From NCBI GenBank assembly GCA_043775075.1, contig JAYVSS010000193.1:1-12069 (forward strand): DNA of 12,069 nucleotides. The letters are read 5' to 3'. The DNA comes from JANLQX01 sp043775075. Its GTDB lineage: Bacteria; Actinomycetota; Acidimicrobiia; Acidimicrobiales; JANYDT01. How positions within the stretch are numbered: position 1 is the first letter of the stretch; every line of letters starts with the position of its first letter. A model generated the notes under the pieces. It was not told the DNA's origin. It saw nothing but the letters and a program-made list of their open reading frames with translations, and searched no databases. Of this stretch, positions 5,000 through 11,793 are shown one piece after another. The translations under genes were made by a program, and so were the position numbers.

Positions 5000-6544
5000 A
5001 TGAACATCGCCCGGGTCAGGATCCTCGCTGGTGTGTCGGTCGTGAGTGTGCTGCTGGCGGCGCTTCCGGCCACCGCTCACGTACGCACCGACGCCCGGGT
5101 GAGGACGCAGGCGACGGCGCTCGCCAGCAAGAAACCGTTACGCAAGACGGTAAAAGTAGTGGCGGCCCGGCCGACGGCGACGACCAAGAAGGTCGCCGTC
5201 AAGACCAACAAGACGGCGACCACGGGGAAGAAACGCCGTACCGCAGCTACGACGGCGGTCTCCAGCACCGCCGTCCCAACCACCGTGCCGCCGACCACGC
5301 CGGCGGCCACGACAACGATCCTCGTCACCCCGATTGCGGTGGACACGACCCCCGTTGTCGTTGCGGTGGGGGTCACGGTGCCGGCGACCGACCCGACGAC
5401 CACCACGGTAAAACCCCCGGTCACAACCCTCGTCCCGGCTCCGTTCCCGGCACCGGCAAACACGCCGTCGCGCCCGTCCGCGGCATCGGCGGATCCCTAC
5501 CGTGGCCTCGGCACCTGGCTTGATCGGTTCGATTGGACCACACAGTGGTCGAAGAAGCCGATTCCGCCGGTCACGGCAGCCACGGTGGACGCCATGTGGG
5601 CCCAGGGCGTGCAGACGATCTATATCCAGGCCTCCCATTGGTCCACCACCCCCGATGTGCTGGAGCCGGAGAAACTGCAGCCGATCATCGATCGGGCTCA
5701 TCAGCTTGGTATGTACGTCGTTGTTTGGTACCTGCCCGCTTTCCAAGACGTCAACACCGATCTCCGCAAGGTGGTGGCGGTCGCCAACCTCGATGTTGAC
5801 GGGATCTCGATCGATATCGAAGAACGCGACGTCGTTAAAGATGTCGCCGAACGAACCCGCCGGCTCATTTCCTTCACCCAGTCGTTGCGGGGCCTGTTGC
5901 CCGGCCGCTTTCTCAGCAACAACATCATCGAGCCGCTTGCCCTCGACGGAGTGCCGGGGATCTGGACGCTTCCCAATGGTCAATCGCCCCCGCCCGTGGC
6001 GCTGTGGTGGCGGGGACCGTTTCCCTACGTGGAGATAGCCCCGGCCTTCGACCTGTGGATGATCCAGTCATATTGGACCAACCGAGGCGTCAACACCGGT
6101 TGGCGTGACGGCTACCGCTACGTTTCCGAAAACGTGAATCGGCTGCGCCGGGTCCTGAATCGTCCGGACCTACCCGTTCACGTCATCGGTGGCGTCGGCG
6201 ACAAATCTCCGACGGTGAATGATGTGAGTGGCATGTTGCAGGCGGCGCGCGAAGTCAACTCCACCGGGTTGAGTTTCTACGACTGGCTTGTCACCAATTC
6301 ATCATTTTGGCAGTACCTCCGCGCCTTCCGCGCTCCGGGCCCCGACGGCCTCTATGACCAGCGTTTTCCCGCCGTTACCCCGCCTTCTTACGTGCCGTCG
6401 CAGCCGCCACCGGTCACCACCACCACCGTCGCCCCGCCCGCCGTCGTCGTCACGGCGCCGCCATTGCCCACTTTGCCCACTTTGCCGACTTTGCCGACTT
6501 TGCCCACTGCGGTGGCGACCCTCCCGCCGGTGGCCGTCGCCTAG
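5000..6544 (+). CDS. Secreted glycoside-hydrolase-like TIM-barrel protein with Thr/Pro-rich linkers
   Basis: 514 aa. ATG 5000 is chosen because AAGGTGG lies six bases upstream and a signal peptide follows at once: MNIARVR, a hydrophobic core ILAGVSVVSVLLAALP, and a likely cut after ATA (residue 26). Residues 27-165 are low complexity, first Lys/Thr/Ala-rich (KTVKVV, TATTKKVAVKTNKTATTGKKRR), then Thr/Pro/Val-rich, like a wall-spanning linker. Residues about 168-445 form the folded part: GTWLDRFDW, IYIQASHW, GMYVVVWYLP, VDGISIDIEE (266-275), WMIQSYW and GLSFYDW. This alternation of beta strands is that of a TIM barrel. D267-G-I-S-I-D272-I-E274 matches the chitinase (GH18) signature except for Ser270. 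The tail (446-514) is Pro/Thr-rich with TLP repeats and no LPxTG anchor. A role in cell-wall or exopolysaccharide turnover is inferred. The substrate is unknown. Confidence 0.75.
   Translation: MNIARVRILAGVSVVSVLLAALPATAHVRTDARVRTQATALASKKPLRKTVKVVAARPTATTKKVAVKTNKTATTGKKRRTAATTAVSSTAVPTTVPPTTPAATTTILVTPIAVDTTPVVVAVGVTVPATDPTTTTVKPPVTTLVPAPFPAPANTPSRPSAASADPYRGLGTWLDRFDWTTQWSKKPIPPVTAATVDAMWAQGVQTIYIQASHWSTTPDVLEPEKLQPIIDRAHQLGMYVVVWYLPAFQDVNTDLRKVVAVANLDVDGISIDIEERDVVKDVAERTRRLISFTQSLRGLLPGRFLSNNIIEPLALDGVPGIWTLPNGQSPPPVALWWRGPFPYVEIAPAFDLWMIQSYWTNRGVNTGWRDGYRYVSENVNRLRRVLNRPDLPVHVIGGVGDKSPTVNDVSGMLQAAREVNSTGLSFYDWLVTNSSFWQYLRAFRAPGPDGLYDQRFPAVTPPSYVPSQPPPVTTTTVAPPAVVVTAPPLPTLPTLPTLPTLPTAVATLPPVAVA
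6463..6507 (+). repeat. Five 9-bp tandem units encoding (L-P-T) repeats
   Basis: Five consecutive 9-base units of the form TTTGCCCAC or TTTGCCGAC (the first unit begins ATT) lie at 6463-6507 and encode LPTLPTLPTLPTLPT in the C-terminal tail of the secreted protein. Units differ only at the first base of unit 1 and at one C/G position (CCC versus CCG), so the array is probably recent or still expanding. Because nine bases is a multiple of three, copy changes would alter tail length without a frameshift. Confidence 0.85.
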
Positions 6545-6576
6545 CGCCTGCGCGGCGAAGGCCGTGGCAGTTTTGC

Positions 6577-6630
6577 GCAGCGGTGTCGTAAATACGCTGC
6601 GTTTTTACGACTCTGCTGCGCTTTTTCGAC
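6577..6630. repeat. Interleaved inverted repeats and a direct repeat upstream of glcD
   Basis: Two inverted repeats are interleaved: GCAGCG (6577-6582) with CGCTGC (6595-6600), and GTCGTAAA (6585-6592) with TTTACGAC (6604-6611). They cannot both form as simple nested hairpins, only as alternatives or a pseudoknot. A 16-bp direct repeat overlaps them: 6596-6611 and 6615-6630 agree at 14 of 16 bases (GCTGCG, then a T-run, then CGAC). They lie 33 bp after the stop of the secreted protein gene and 69 bp before the glcD start. They may form a terminator with T-rich loops, or a binding region for a regulator of glcDEF. The rest of 6545-6698 shows no gene. Confidence 0.5.
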
Positions 6631-6685
6631 ATTGACCGTTCGGGGGGCACGGATCCTCGAGATCGCGGGAGTCTGCTGGAGCGGC

Positions 6686-6691
6686 GATACT
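6686..6691 (+). promoter_or_regulatory. Candidate -10 box for glcD (possible leaderless start)
   Basis: GATACT resembles a -10 hexamer (four of six to TATAAT) and ends seven bases before the GTG at 6699, so a transcript would start at or near the start codon. The nearest GGAG (6678-6681) is 17 bases from the GTG, too far for a good ribosome-binding site, which is why a leaderless start is considered. No -35 is evident. Confidence 0.2.
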
Positions 6692-6698
6692 CGTTGTC

Positions 6699-8153
6699 GT
6701 GGGGTCCGCTCAGACGAACGATGACGCATTGACCACGGCGTTGATTGGGGCGTTGCGTCGGGTGATCGCTCCCAAGAGAGTGCTGACCTCGGCGTTTGAG
6801 AAGTCTCTCTACGCCAACGATGCGTCGGCGTTGGCTCCGAGCGAGCCTGGCGTGGTCGTGCTCCCGGTGAGCGCCGAAGAGGTCCAGGCCTGCGTGCGGG
6901 TAGCGAACGAGTTCGGTAGGGCGATCACTCCTCGCGGATCGGGGACGGGATTGGCCGGGGGAGCGGTTCCGCTGGAGAGCCCGGTGGTCATCGTTACGGC
7001 GAAAATGAATCGGGTCCTGAGCGTCGATGTCGACGAACGACTGGCGTGGATTGAGCCCGGTGTCCTCAACCTCGATCTTTCGAAGGCCGTGGCGATGCAT
7101 GGCCTGCACTACGCCCCCGATCCCTCGAGCCAGCAGGTTTGTTCCATCGGCGGCAACGTCGGCACCAACGCCGGTGGTCCGCATTGCCTCGCCCACGGAG
7201 TAACAAGCGCGCATATCTATGCCATCGAGGTGGTGCTTCCCAACGGAGAGTTGTGTGTGCTCGGTGGTACGGCGGCCGATGTCGGTGGGTACGACCTGCG
7301 TGGACTGTTCGTCGGCTCCGAAGGAACGATGGGCATCGTCACCAAGATCGCCGTGCGGTTGATGGTCAACCCGCCGGCTATTCGCACGATGCTGGCTGAC
7401 TTCACCTCAATTCGTGATGCGAGCGCGGCCGTCTCGTCGGTGATTGCCTCTGGCACCTTGCCGGCGGCTTTGGAAATGATGGACGCCAACTGTATTAAGG
7501 CGGTTGAGCCGTGGGCGAAGGCGGGTCTCCCTATGGATGCGGAGGCGGTCCTGCTGATTGAGATTGAAGGCGTGCCTCAGGGCATTGAGCCATCCGTGGC
7601 GGAGATACGCGATCGGTGTCTATCGAGCGGAGCGCGAACCGTGCGGGTGGCGTCGAGTGTGGAGGAACGGGCGTTGCTGTGGAAGGCCCGCAAGTCGGCG
7701 TTCGGGGCGATTGCCAATCTCGCTCCGGACTATTACCTCCACGATGCGGTCGTGCCGCGGAGCCGCTTGGTCGAGGTCATGGAGCAGGTCATCGAGATCG
7801 CTGCCCGCCACGAGATCATGGTGCTCAATGTGTTCCACGCGGGCGACGGCAACCTTCATCCGTTGCTGGTGTTCGACGGTCGCCTACCGGGGGTGTTGGA
7901 CCGGGTCCATCTGGCCGGGGACGAGATCGTCGCGGCCTGTGTGGCCGTGGGTGGAACGCTGTCGGGCGAGCACGGGATCGGATTGGAAAAGCGGGATCTC
8001 CTCCCGTTGGTCATGACGGCGGCGGAGATGGAACACCAAGCGTTGGTGCGGCGAGTTTTTGATCCCGACGGGCGGTGGAATCCGACGAAGGTTCTACCGG
8101 CCGGAGCGACATGCGGCGAGCTTCGACGGGTACCCGAGGGGGCATGGGTATGA
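6699..8153 (+). CDS. glcD: Glycolate oxidase subunit GlcD (FAD-linked oxidase)
   Basis: 484 aa from GTG 6699. It has a PCMH-type FAD-binding domain followed by the FAD-linked oxidase C-terminal domain. Visible signatures are PRGSGTGLAGG (78-88), the long flavin loop DPSSQQVCSIGGNVGTNAGGPHCLAHG (141-167), GYDLRGLFVGSEGTMGIVTK (197-216), HAGDGNLHP (380-388, the active-site histidine region) and SGEHGIGLEKR (422-432). Length and order match the catalytic subunit that oxidises glycolate (and often D-lactate) to glyoxylate with a non-oxygen acceptor. The next two genes encode GlcE-like and GlcF-like partners, which favours glycolate oxidase over a lone D-lactate dehydrogenase. The stop TGA overlaps the glcE ATG (ATGA). 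The start rests on the family's usual N-terminal length; no good ribosome-binding site is seen. Confidence 0.9.
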   Translation: MGSAQTNDDALTTALIGALRRVIAPKRVLTSAFEKSLYANDASALAPSEPGVVVLPVSAEEVQACVRVANEFGRAITPRGSGTGLAGGAVPLESPVVIVTAKMNRVLSVDVDERLAWIEPGVLNLDLSKAVAMHGLHYAPDPSSQQVCSIGGNVGTNAGGPHCLAHGVTSAHIYAIEVVLPNGELCVLGGTAADVGGYDLRGLFVGSEGTMGIVTKIAVRLMVNPPAIRTMLADFTSIRDASAAVSSVIASGTLPAALEMMDANCIKAVEPWAKAGLPMDAEAVLLIEIEGVPQGIEPSVAEIRDRCLSSGARTVRVASSVEERALLWKARKSAFGAIANLAPDYYLHDAVVPRSRLVEVMEQVIEIAARHEIMVLNVFHAGDGNLHPLLVFDGRLPGVLDRVHLAGDEIVAACVAVGGTLSGEHGIGLEKRDLLPLVMTAAEMEHQALVRRVFDPDGRWNPTKVLPAGATCGELRRVPEGAWV

Positions 8154-9163
8154 CGATCGAGCGTGCGCTGCTTGCCTCGCGGGAGTCGTCCGCCGCGGTG
8201 CACGAGTTTGCCGAGTCGGTCGGCCGCAATGGCCACGTACGCGTTGTCGGTGGTCGGACGGAGTGGAGTGTTGGTCGACGGTCCCCGGGAGCAGATACGC
8301 GTACTGATGATACGCGCGCCGATTGTCAGCGCGCAGAAGATATAGTCCGTGAGGTACGAGCTCCCGACGGTGTGGTCGACGTGCAGCCAGCCGAGTTGAT
8401 CGTCCGTGTGGGGGCAGGGACGCCGATCGGTGATCTCGACGCCGCTCTGACTGAGTCCGGTCTCCAGTGTCCACTCGATCCGGCCAACTTGGCGGCCACA
8501 GTGGGCGGTGTTCTGAGCGTTGGAGCGAGCGGCGTTCGACGGCTGCGTCACGGACACATTCGTGATTTCGCGCTCGAGATTCTCTATGTGTCGGCTGACG
8601 GAGTCCTCCGACGAGCCGGTGCCCCCGTGGTCAAAAACGTGACCGGATTCGACCTTCCCCGGTTGCTCGTCGGATCCATTGGGACGCTGGGGTTGATGGC
8701 CGAGGTCGTACTGCGGTGTGGCCCGTTGCCGCCTCGACGCCAATGGCTCGTGGCCGACGCCGTCGATCCGTGGACCGTGCGGCGTTCCCTCTTTCGTCCA
8801 TCATCAATTCTTTGGGACGGTATGTCCACCTACGTTCACCTTGAGGGCACCGCAGCCGAGGTTGCCGCGGAACGTCAGTCGCTGCCCGCGGCCCAATGGT
8901 CATCATGCGAGGCGCCGCTCCTGCCCTCGGGCCGAGCCTCGCTCGAACCGGCGGCACTACAACGGCTTCGATCCGAGGACCCCGCCACGGTGTTCGGTGT
9001 CGCACCGGAGCGTGGGTGGCTAGCGGAGGTCGGTGTTGGTGTCGTGCATGGCATTACCGGTCTGCCGCTGGCGCTCGCCCCACCGGTGCTCGCCCTCAAC
9101 CGAGGTTTGAAGGATGCCTTCGATCCGGCCGGTCGATTGAACCCGGGGGTGCTCGCATGGTGA
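8150..9163 (+). CDS. glcE: Glycolate oxidase subunit GlcE (second FAD-binding subunit)
   Basis: 337 aa. ATG 8150 is chosen over the in-frame ATG 8144 because it gives an ATGA overlap with the glcD stop and a proper distance from GAGGGGG upstream. A PCMH-like flavin domain is visible: RVGAGTPIGDLDAAL (86-100), CPLDPANLAATVGGVLSVGASG (107-128), and VKNVTGFDLPRLLVGSIGTLGLMAEVVLR (161-189), the hallmark of GlcE. The C-terminus PPVLALNRGLKDAFDPAGRLNPG is the usual FAD-oxidase end. Length agrees with the family (about 350). In E. coli GlcE is needed for GlcDEF activity. The stretch 48-66 (ADTRTDDTRADCQRAEDIV) looks like extra sequence compared with what I remember of the family, and it contains a 15-bp partial tandem duplication. 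Its end overlaps glcF by 7 bp. Confidence 0.85.
   Translation: MTIERALLASRESSAAVHEFAESVGRNGHVRVVGGRTEWSVGRRSPGADTRTDDTRADCQRAEDIVREVRAPDGVVDVQPAELIVRVGAGTPIGDLDAALTESGLQCPLDPANLAATVGGVLSVGASGVRRLRHGHIRDFALEILYVSADGVLRRAGAPVVKNVTGFDLPRLLVGSIGTLGLMAEVVLRCGPLPPRRQWLVADAVDPWTVRRSLFRPSSILWDGMSTYVHLEGTAAEVAAERQSLPAAQWSSCEAPLLPSGRASLEPAALQRLRSEDPATVFGVAPERGWLAEVGVGVVHGITGLPLALAPPVLALNRGLKDAFDPAGRLNPGVLAW
8291..8334 (+). repeat. 15-bp imperfect tandem duplication plus inverted repeat inside glcE
   Basis: Units 8291-8305 and 8306-8320 agree at 10 of 15 bases and encode ADTRT then DDTRA. Directly after, GCGCGC (8314-8319) and GCGCGC (8329-8334) form a 6-bp dyad with a 9-base loop. All lie in the N-terminal part of glcE where the protein seems longer than usual. 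Confidence 0.5.
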
Positions 9164-10386
9164 GTGATGCCCGGCCGAACACACCGAACAAGAGCAACAC
9201 GCCCTTGCGGCTCGATGCTGACCTGCTGAACGCGTGTGTGTCGTGCGGTCTGTGCCTTCCGCACTGCCCGACGTACCGGGCGACGGAGGAGGAGTCGGCG
9301 TCACCGCGCGGGCGCATCACGGCGATGCGCGCCGTCGAAGCTGGCACCCTCGCCATCGACGATGATTTCGTGTCGTTCATGGAACGCTGTGTGCTGTGTC
9401 GAGGGTGCGAAACGGCGTGCCCCTCCGGCGTTCATTTCGGCCCGCTGATGGAAGGGACGCGTGAGGCGTTGACAGCGAGCGGTCGTCTGCGCCCGCCGCG
9501 AGTGTTGACCTCCGGACTCGGCGTGCTGCGATTTCACCGGCTGGTGTTGGTCGGTTCGTCGCTTCTCGCCATCGTCCAGCGGGCCCGGCTCCTTCCTCCG
9601 AGTCTGGCGACCAAGCTCGGGCTACCCCCGAGAATGCCGATTCGCCGCCAGCGCCTCGCCGCCGACATCGGTCCCGTCGACGCGGTGCTTTTCACCGGGT
9701 GTGTGATGGACGCATGGCAGCGCAACGTGCATGCCGCCACACTGCGGGTGATGCGTGCGGCTGGAGCGACAGTTGGGCTGCCCGCACCCGGCGCGGCCTG
9801 TTGCGGGGCATTACACGTTCACGCCGGAAAGCTCGACGGAGCGAAGGATCTCGCCCGATCAGTCATCGAAGCGCTCGGCGGCGCCTCCGGTCCAACCATC
9901 GTGGTGAACTCGGCGGGGTGCGGGGCGGCGCTCAAGCACTACGGCGAGTTGCACAGCACGACCGAATCGGCGGCCTTCAGCGCACGGGTGCAAGACATCG
10001 GCGAATGGCTCGCCGATCATGTGGAAGCACTTCCGGCTGTACCGCCGGGATCGGTGCGGCCCAGTGTCGCGGTCTCTGACCCGTGTCACCTTCGCCACGT
10101 CCAACGAGCGCACCTGCCGGTTCGGGTGGCGTTACGTCCGTTCGCTGATGTCGTCGAGCTTGACGACGAGGGCCGTTGCTGTGGGGCTGGCGGGACCTAC
10201 CAGCTCACCCAGCCCGAGCTGGCCGAAGAGATACGCGCGCAGAAGATCTCGGCCATTCATCGAAGCGGTGCGTCGCGAGTCGTTTCCGGCAATCCGGGAT
10301 GCACGATGTGGCTCGCCGCCGCCGGTGTGGACGTGTGCCACCCGGTGGAAGTGATCGACGAGGTTCTCCACGGCACCTCGCCATAG
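9157..10386 (+). CDS. glcF: Glycolate oxidase iron-sulfur subunit GlcF
   Basis: 409 aa from ATG 9157, preceded by GGGGG at seven bases; the ORF overlaps glcE by 7 bp. Two ferredoxin-type 4Fe-4S motifs are complete: C27-VS-C30-GL-C33-LPH-C37-P and C78-VL-C81-RG-C84-ETA-C88-P. Two cysteine-rich CCG domains follow: FTGC (179-182), AACCG (213-217) and NSAGCG (251-256), then DPCH (308-311), RCCGAGG (340-346) and GNPGC (378-382). This is the usual layout of GlcF and the related LutA/GlpC proteins. It would carry electrons from the flavin subunits to the membrane quinone or another acceptor. No membrane helix is seen, so it would sit on the membrane peripherally or act in the cytoplasm. Operon position directly after glcD and glcE sets the assignment. 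Confidence 0.9.
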   Translation: MVSDARPNTPNKSNTPLRLDADLLNACVSCGLCLPHCPTYRATEEESASPRGRITAMRAVEAGTLAIDDDFVSFMERCVLCRGCETACPSGVHFGPLMEGTREALTASGRLRPPRVLTSGLGVLRFHRLVLVGSSLLAIVQRARLLPPSLATKLGLPPRMPIRRQRLAADIGPVDAVLFTGCVMDAWQRNVHAATLRVMRAAGATVGLPAPGAACCGALHVHAGKLDGAKDLARSVIEALGGASGPTIVVNSAGCGAALKHYGELHSTTESAAFSARVQDIGEWLADHVEALPAVPPGSVRPSVAVSDPCHLRHVQRAHLPVRVALRPFADVVELDDEGRCCGAGGTYQLTQPELAEEIRAQKISAIHRSGASRVVSGNPGCTMWLAAAGVDVCHPVEVIDEVLHGTSP

Positions 10387-10416
10387 CCGGTACCCGATGA
10401 TCAAAGGAAGCACTAC

Positions 10417-10617
10417 ATGGCAGATATCGACGAAGTCCGTGACTACCTCCGGTCGGCCGCTGATGGTCTCGCCGACCTGGCTATGGACACGCTCCGCGCC
10501 GCCATGAGAACTCGTGACGAAGACGAGCGCAACGAACTGAAAGCCCGCGAAAAGCGCATCACCCGCGCTCGTCGATCCGTCGAGAAAGCCATCTCGCTGG
10601 TCGATGGCCGGGAGTAA
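10417..10617 (+). CDS. Small conserved helical protein, 66 aa, end of glc operon
   Basis: ATG 10417 with AAAGGAAG seven bases upstream, 30 bp after the glcF stop. The protein (MADIDEVRDYLRSAADG...LVDGRE) is rich in Arg, Glu, Asp and Ala and is probably helical throughout. The Arg/Lys-Glu/Asp pattern of TRDEDERNELKAREKRITRARRSVEKAISL suggests a coiled coil or helical hairpin. There are no cysteines, signal peptide or membrane segment. The function is not recognised. The spacing and strand suggest co-transcription with glcDEF, perhaps by chance. A strong ribosome-binding site and coherent amphipathic composition argue that it is a real gene. It ends 36 bp from the convergent nspC stop. Confidence 0.65.
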   Translation: MADIDEVRDYLRSAADGLADLAMDTLRAAMRTRDEDERNELKAREKRITRARRSVEKAISLVDGRE

Positions 10618-10653
10618 CGCCCACGCCGAAGGTGAGAACTCCGCGTGTGCAAA

Positions 10654-11793
10654 TTACGCCCGATCCTCACCTGTCGGAACGGTGCCGAGAGAGCGGCGGA
10701 AGTCGGTGTAGTCGAAGGCATTGAGTTGCTCGATGGTGCCGTCCACCCGCTCGAAGTACACCGCAGGCATGCGCAACCCGTTGAACCAGTTGAGCTTGAC
10801 CATCGTGTACCCGGCCGAGTCGAGGACGTGAAGTCGGTCGCCCACCTGCAACGGGCGGTCGAAACGGGCGACACAGAATGCGTCACCGGCAAGACACGAG
10901 CTGGCCCCGATGATGTACTCGTGGATGCCTTCGGGTGACGCCTCACCAATCGTCGCTGGCTCATTGAAGATCAGGGTGTCCAGGCGATGAGCTTCGGTTG
11001 CGCTGTCGACGATGGCCGAGCTCATTTCGTTGTGCACCACGTCGAGCACCGTGACCACCAGATCGGTGGTGCGGGTGATTACTGCTTCGCCCGGTTCTAA
11101 GTAGACCTGGATGTGATGACGACGGGCAAAGTCGGCAAGCAGGTCGGCGAGATCATCAACGGGATAGGCGTCGGCGGTGAACAAGATGCCCCCGCCGAGG
11201 CTGACCCACTCGAGCCCGTGCAACACGTGACCGAAGGCTTCCGATATATGGGCCAACGCATCACGGAACGCCGAGAAGTCCCGGTTCTCGCAATTGAAGT
11301 GAAACATCGCCCCCTGCACCGCAGCGACCACCGACGGCGTGAGATCGTCAAGATGCACACCGAGCCGGGAGTGCTTACGGGCCGGATCAGCCAGCGTTTG
11401 ATGGGCGTAGCTAACGCCGGGGTTAATACGGATGCCGACGGATTGGCAGTGACGCAGTCTCGGCGCAAGAGTTTGAAGTTGGCTGGCCGAGTTGAAGATG
11501 ATCTTGTCCGCAAGGAGATCCACCTCGTCAATGTCATCAGCTGAATAACCGACCGAATAACCGTGGGTTTCGCCACCAAAGAACTCATGACCGAGGCGAA
11601 CTTCGTACGGCGAACTGCTCGTCGTCCCATCAAGATAGGGTTTTATGGTGTTGAAGACGCCCCACGTAGAAAAGCACTTTAGTGCCAGCAGAACTTTGGC
11701 TCCAGATCGTTGACGTAGACGTTCAATAATGTGGAGGTTGTATAAAAGGCGGGCTTCTGAAATGGCGAAAAAGGGTGTCCGGCGATCAGTCAC
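10654..11793 (-). CDS. nspC: Carboxynorspermidine/carboxyspermidine decarboxylase
   Basis: 379 aa, GTG at 11793 to TAA at 10654. It belongs to the alanine-racemase-fold, PLP-dependent decarboxylases. The PLP lysine is K39 in LLALKCFS, the start of the barrel. SSPYEVRLG, GIRINPGVS (120-128), WVSLGGGILF (196-205), YLEPGEA (231-237) and GASSCLAGD (296-304, with the active-site Cys300) are all characteristic of NspC. The enzyme removes the carboxyl group of carboxynorspermidine or carboxyspermidine to give norspermidine or spermidine. The upstream gene, coding for the NADPH-dependent carboxy(nor)spermidine dehydrogenase, overlaps it by four bases (GTGA), so the pair is one translationally coupled unit. 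Length matches the family (about 380). The N-terminal coding part (about 11640-11770) appears more AT-rich than its neighbours, by eye. Which polyamine is made cannot be told from sequence. Confidence 0.92.
   Translation of the reverse strand: MTDRRTPFFAISEARLLYNLHIIERLRQRSGAKVLLALKCFSTWGVFNTIKPYLDGTTSSSPYEVRLGHEFFGGETHGYSVGYSADDIDEVDLLADKIIFNSASQLQTLAPRLRHCQSVGIRINPGVSYAHQTLADPARKHSRLGVHLDDLTPSVVAAVQGAMFHFNCENRDFSAFRDALAHISEAFGHVLHGLEWVSLGGGILFTADAYPVDDLADLLADFARRHHIQVYLEPGEAVITRTTDLVVTVLDVVHNEMSSAIVDSATEAHRLDTLIFNEPATIGEASPEGIHEYIIGASSCLAGDAFCVARFDRPLQVGDRLHVLDSAGYTMVKLNWFNGLRMPAVYFERVDGTIEQLNAFDYTDFRRSLGTVPTGEDRA

Noticed and set aside
6450..7214. 254-aa minus-strand frame over the end of the secreted protein gene and the start of glcD
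   Set aside because: It has no domain and overlaps both the repeat array and the conserved flavin domain of glcD.
7856..8743. 295-aa minus-strand frame opposite glcD/glcE
   Set aside because: It overlaps strongly supported glcD and glcE and shows shadow-like Arg/Ser/Thr-rich composition.
10611..10659. Terminator between the 66-aa gene and nspC
   Set aside because: Only weak arms (GGAGT/ACTCC with a 22-base loop; GCGT/ACGC) are present, with no T-run; not enough to call.
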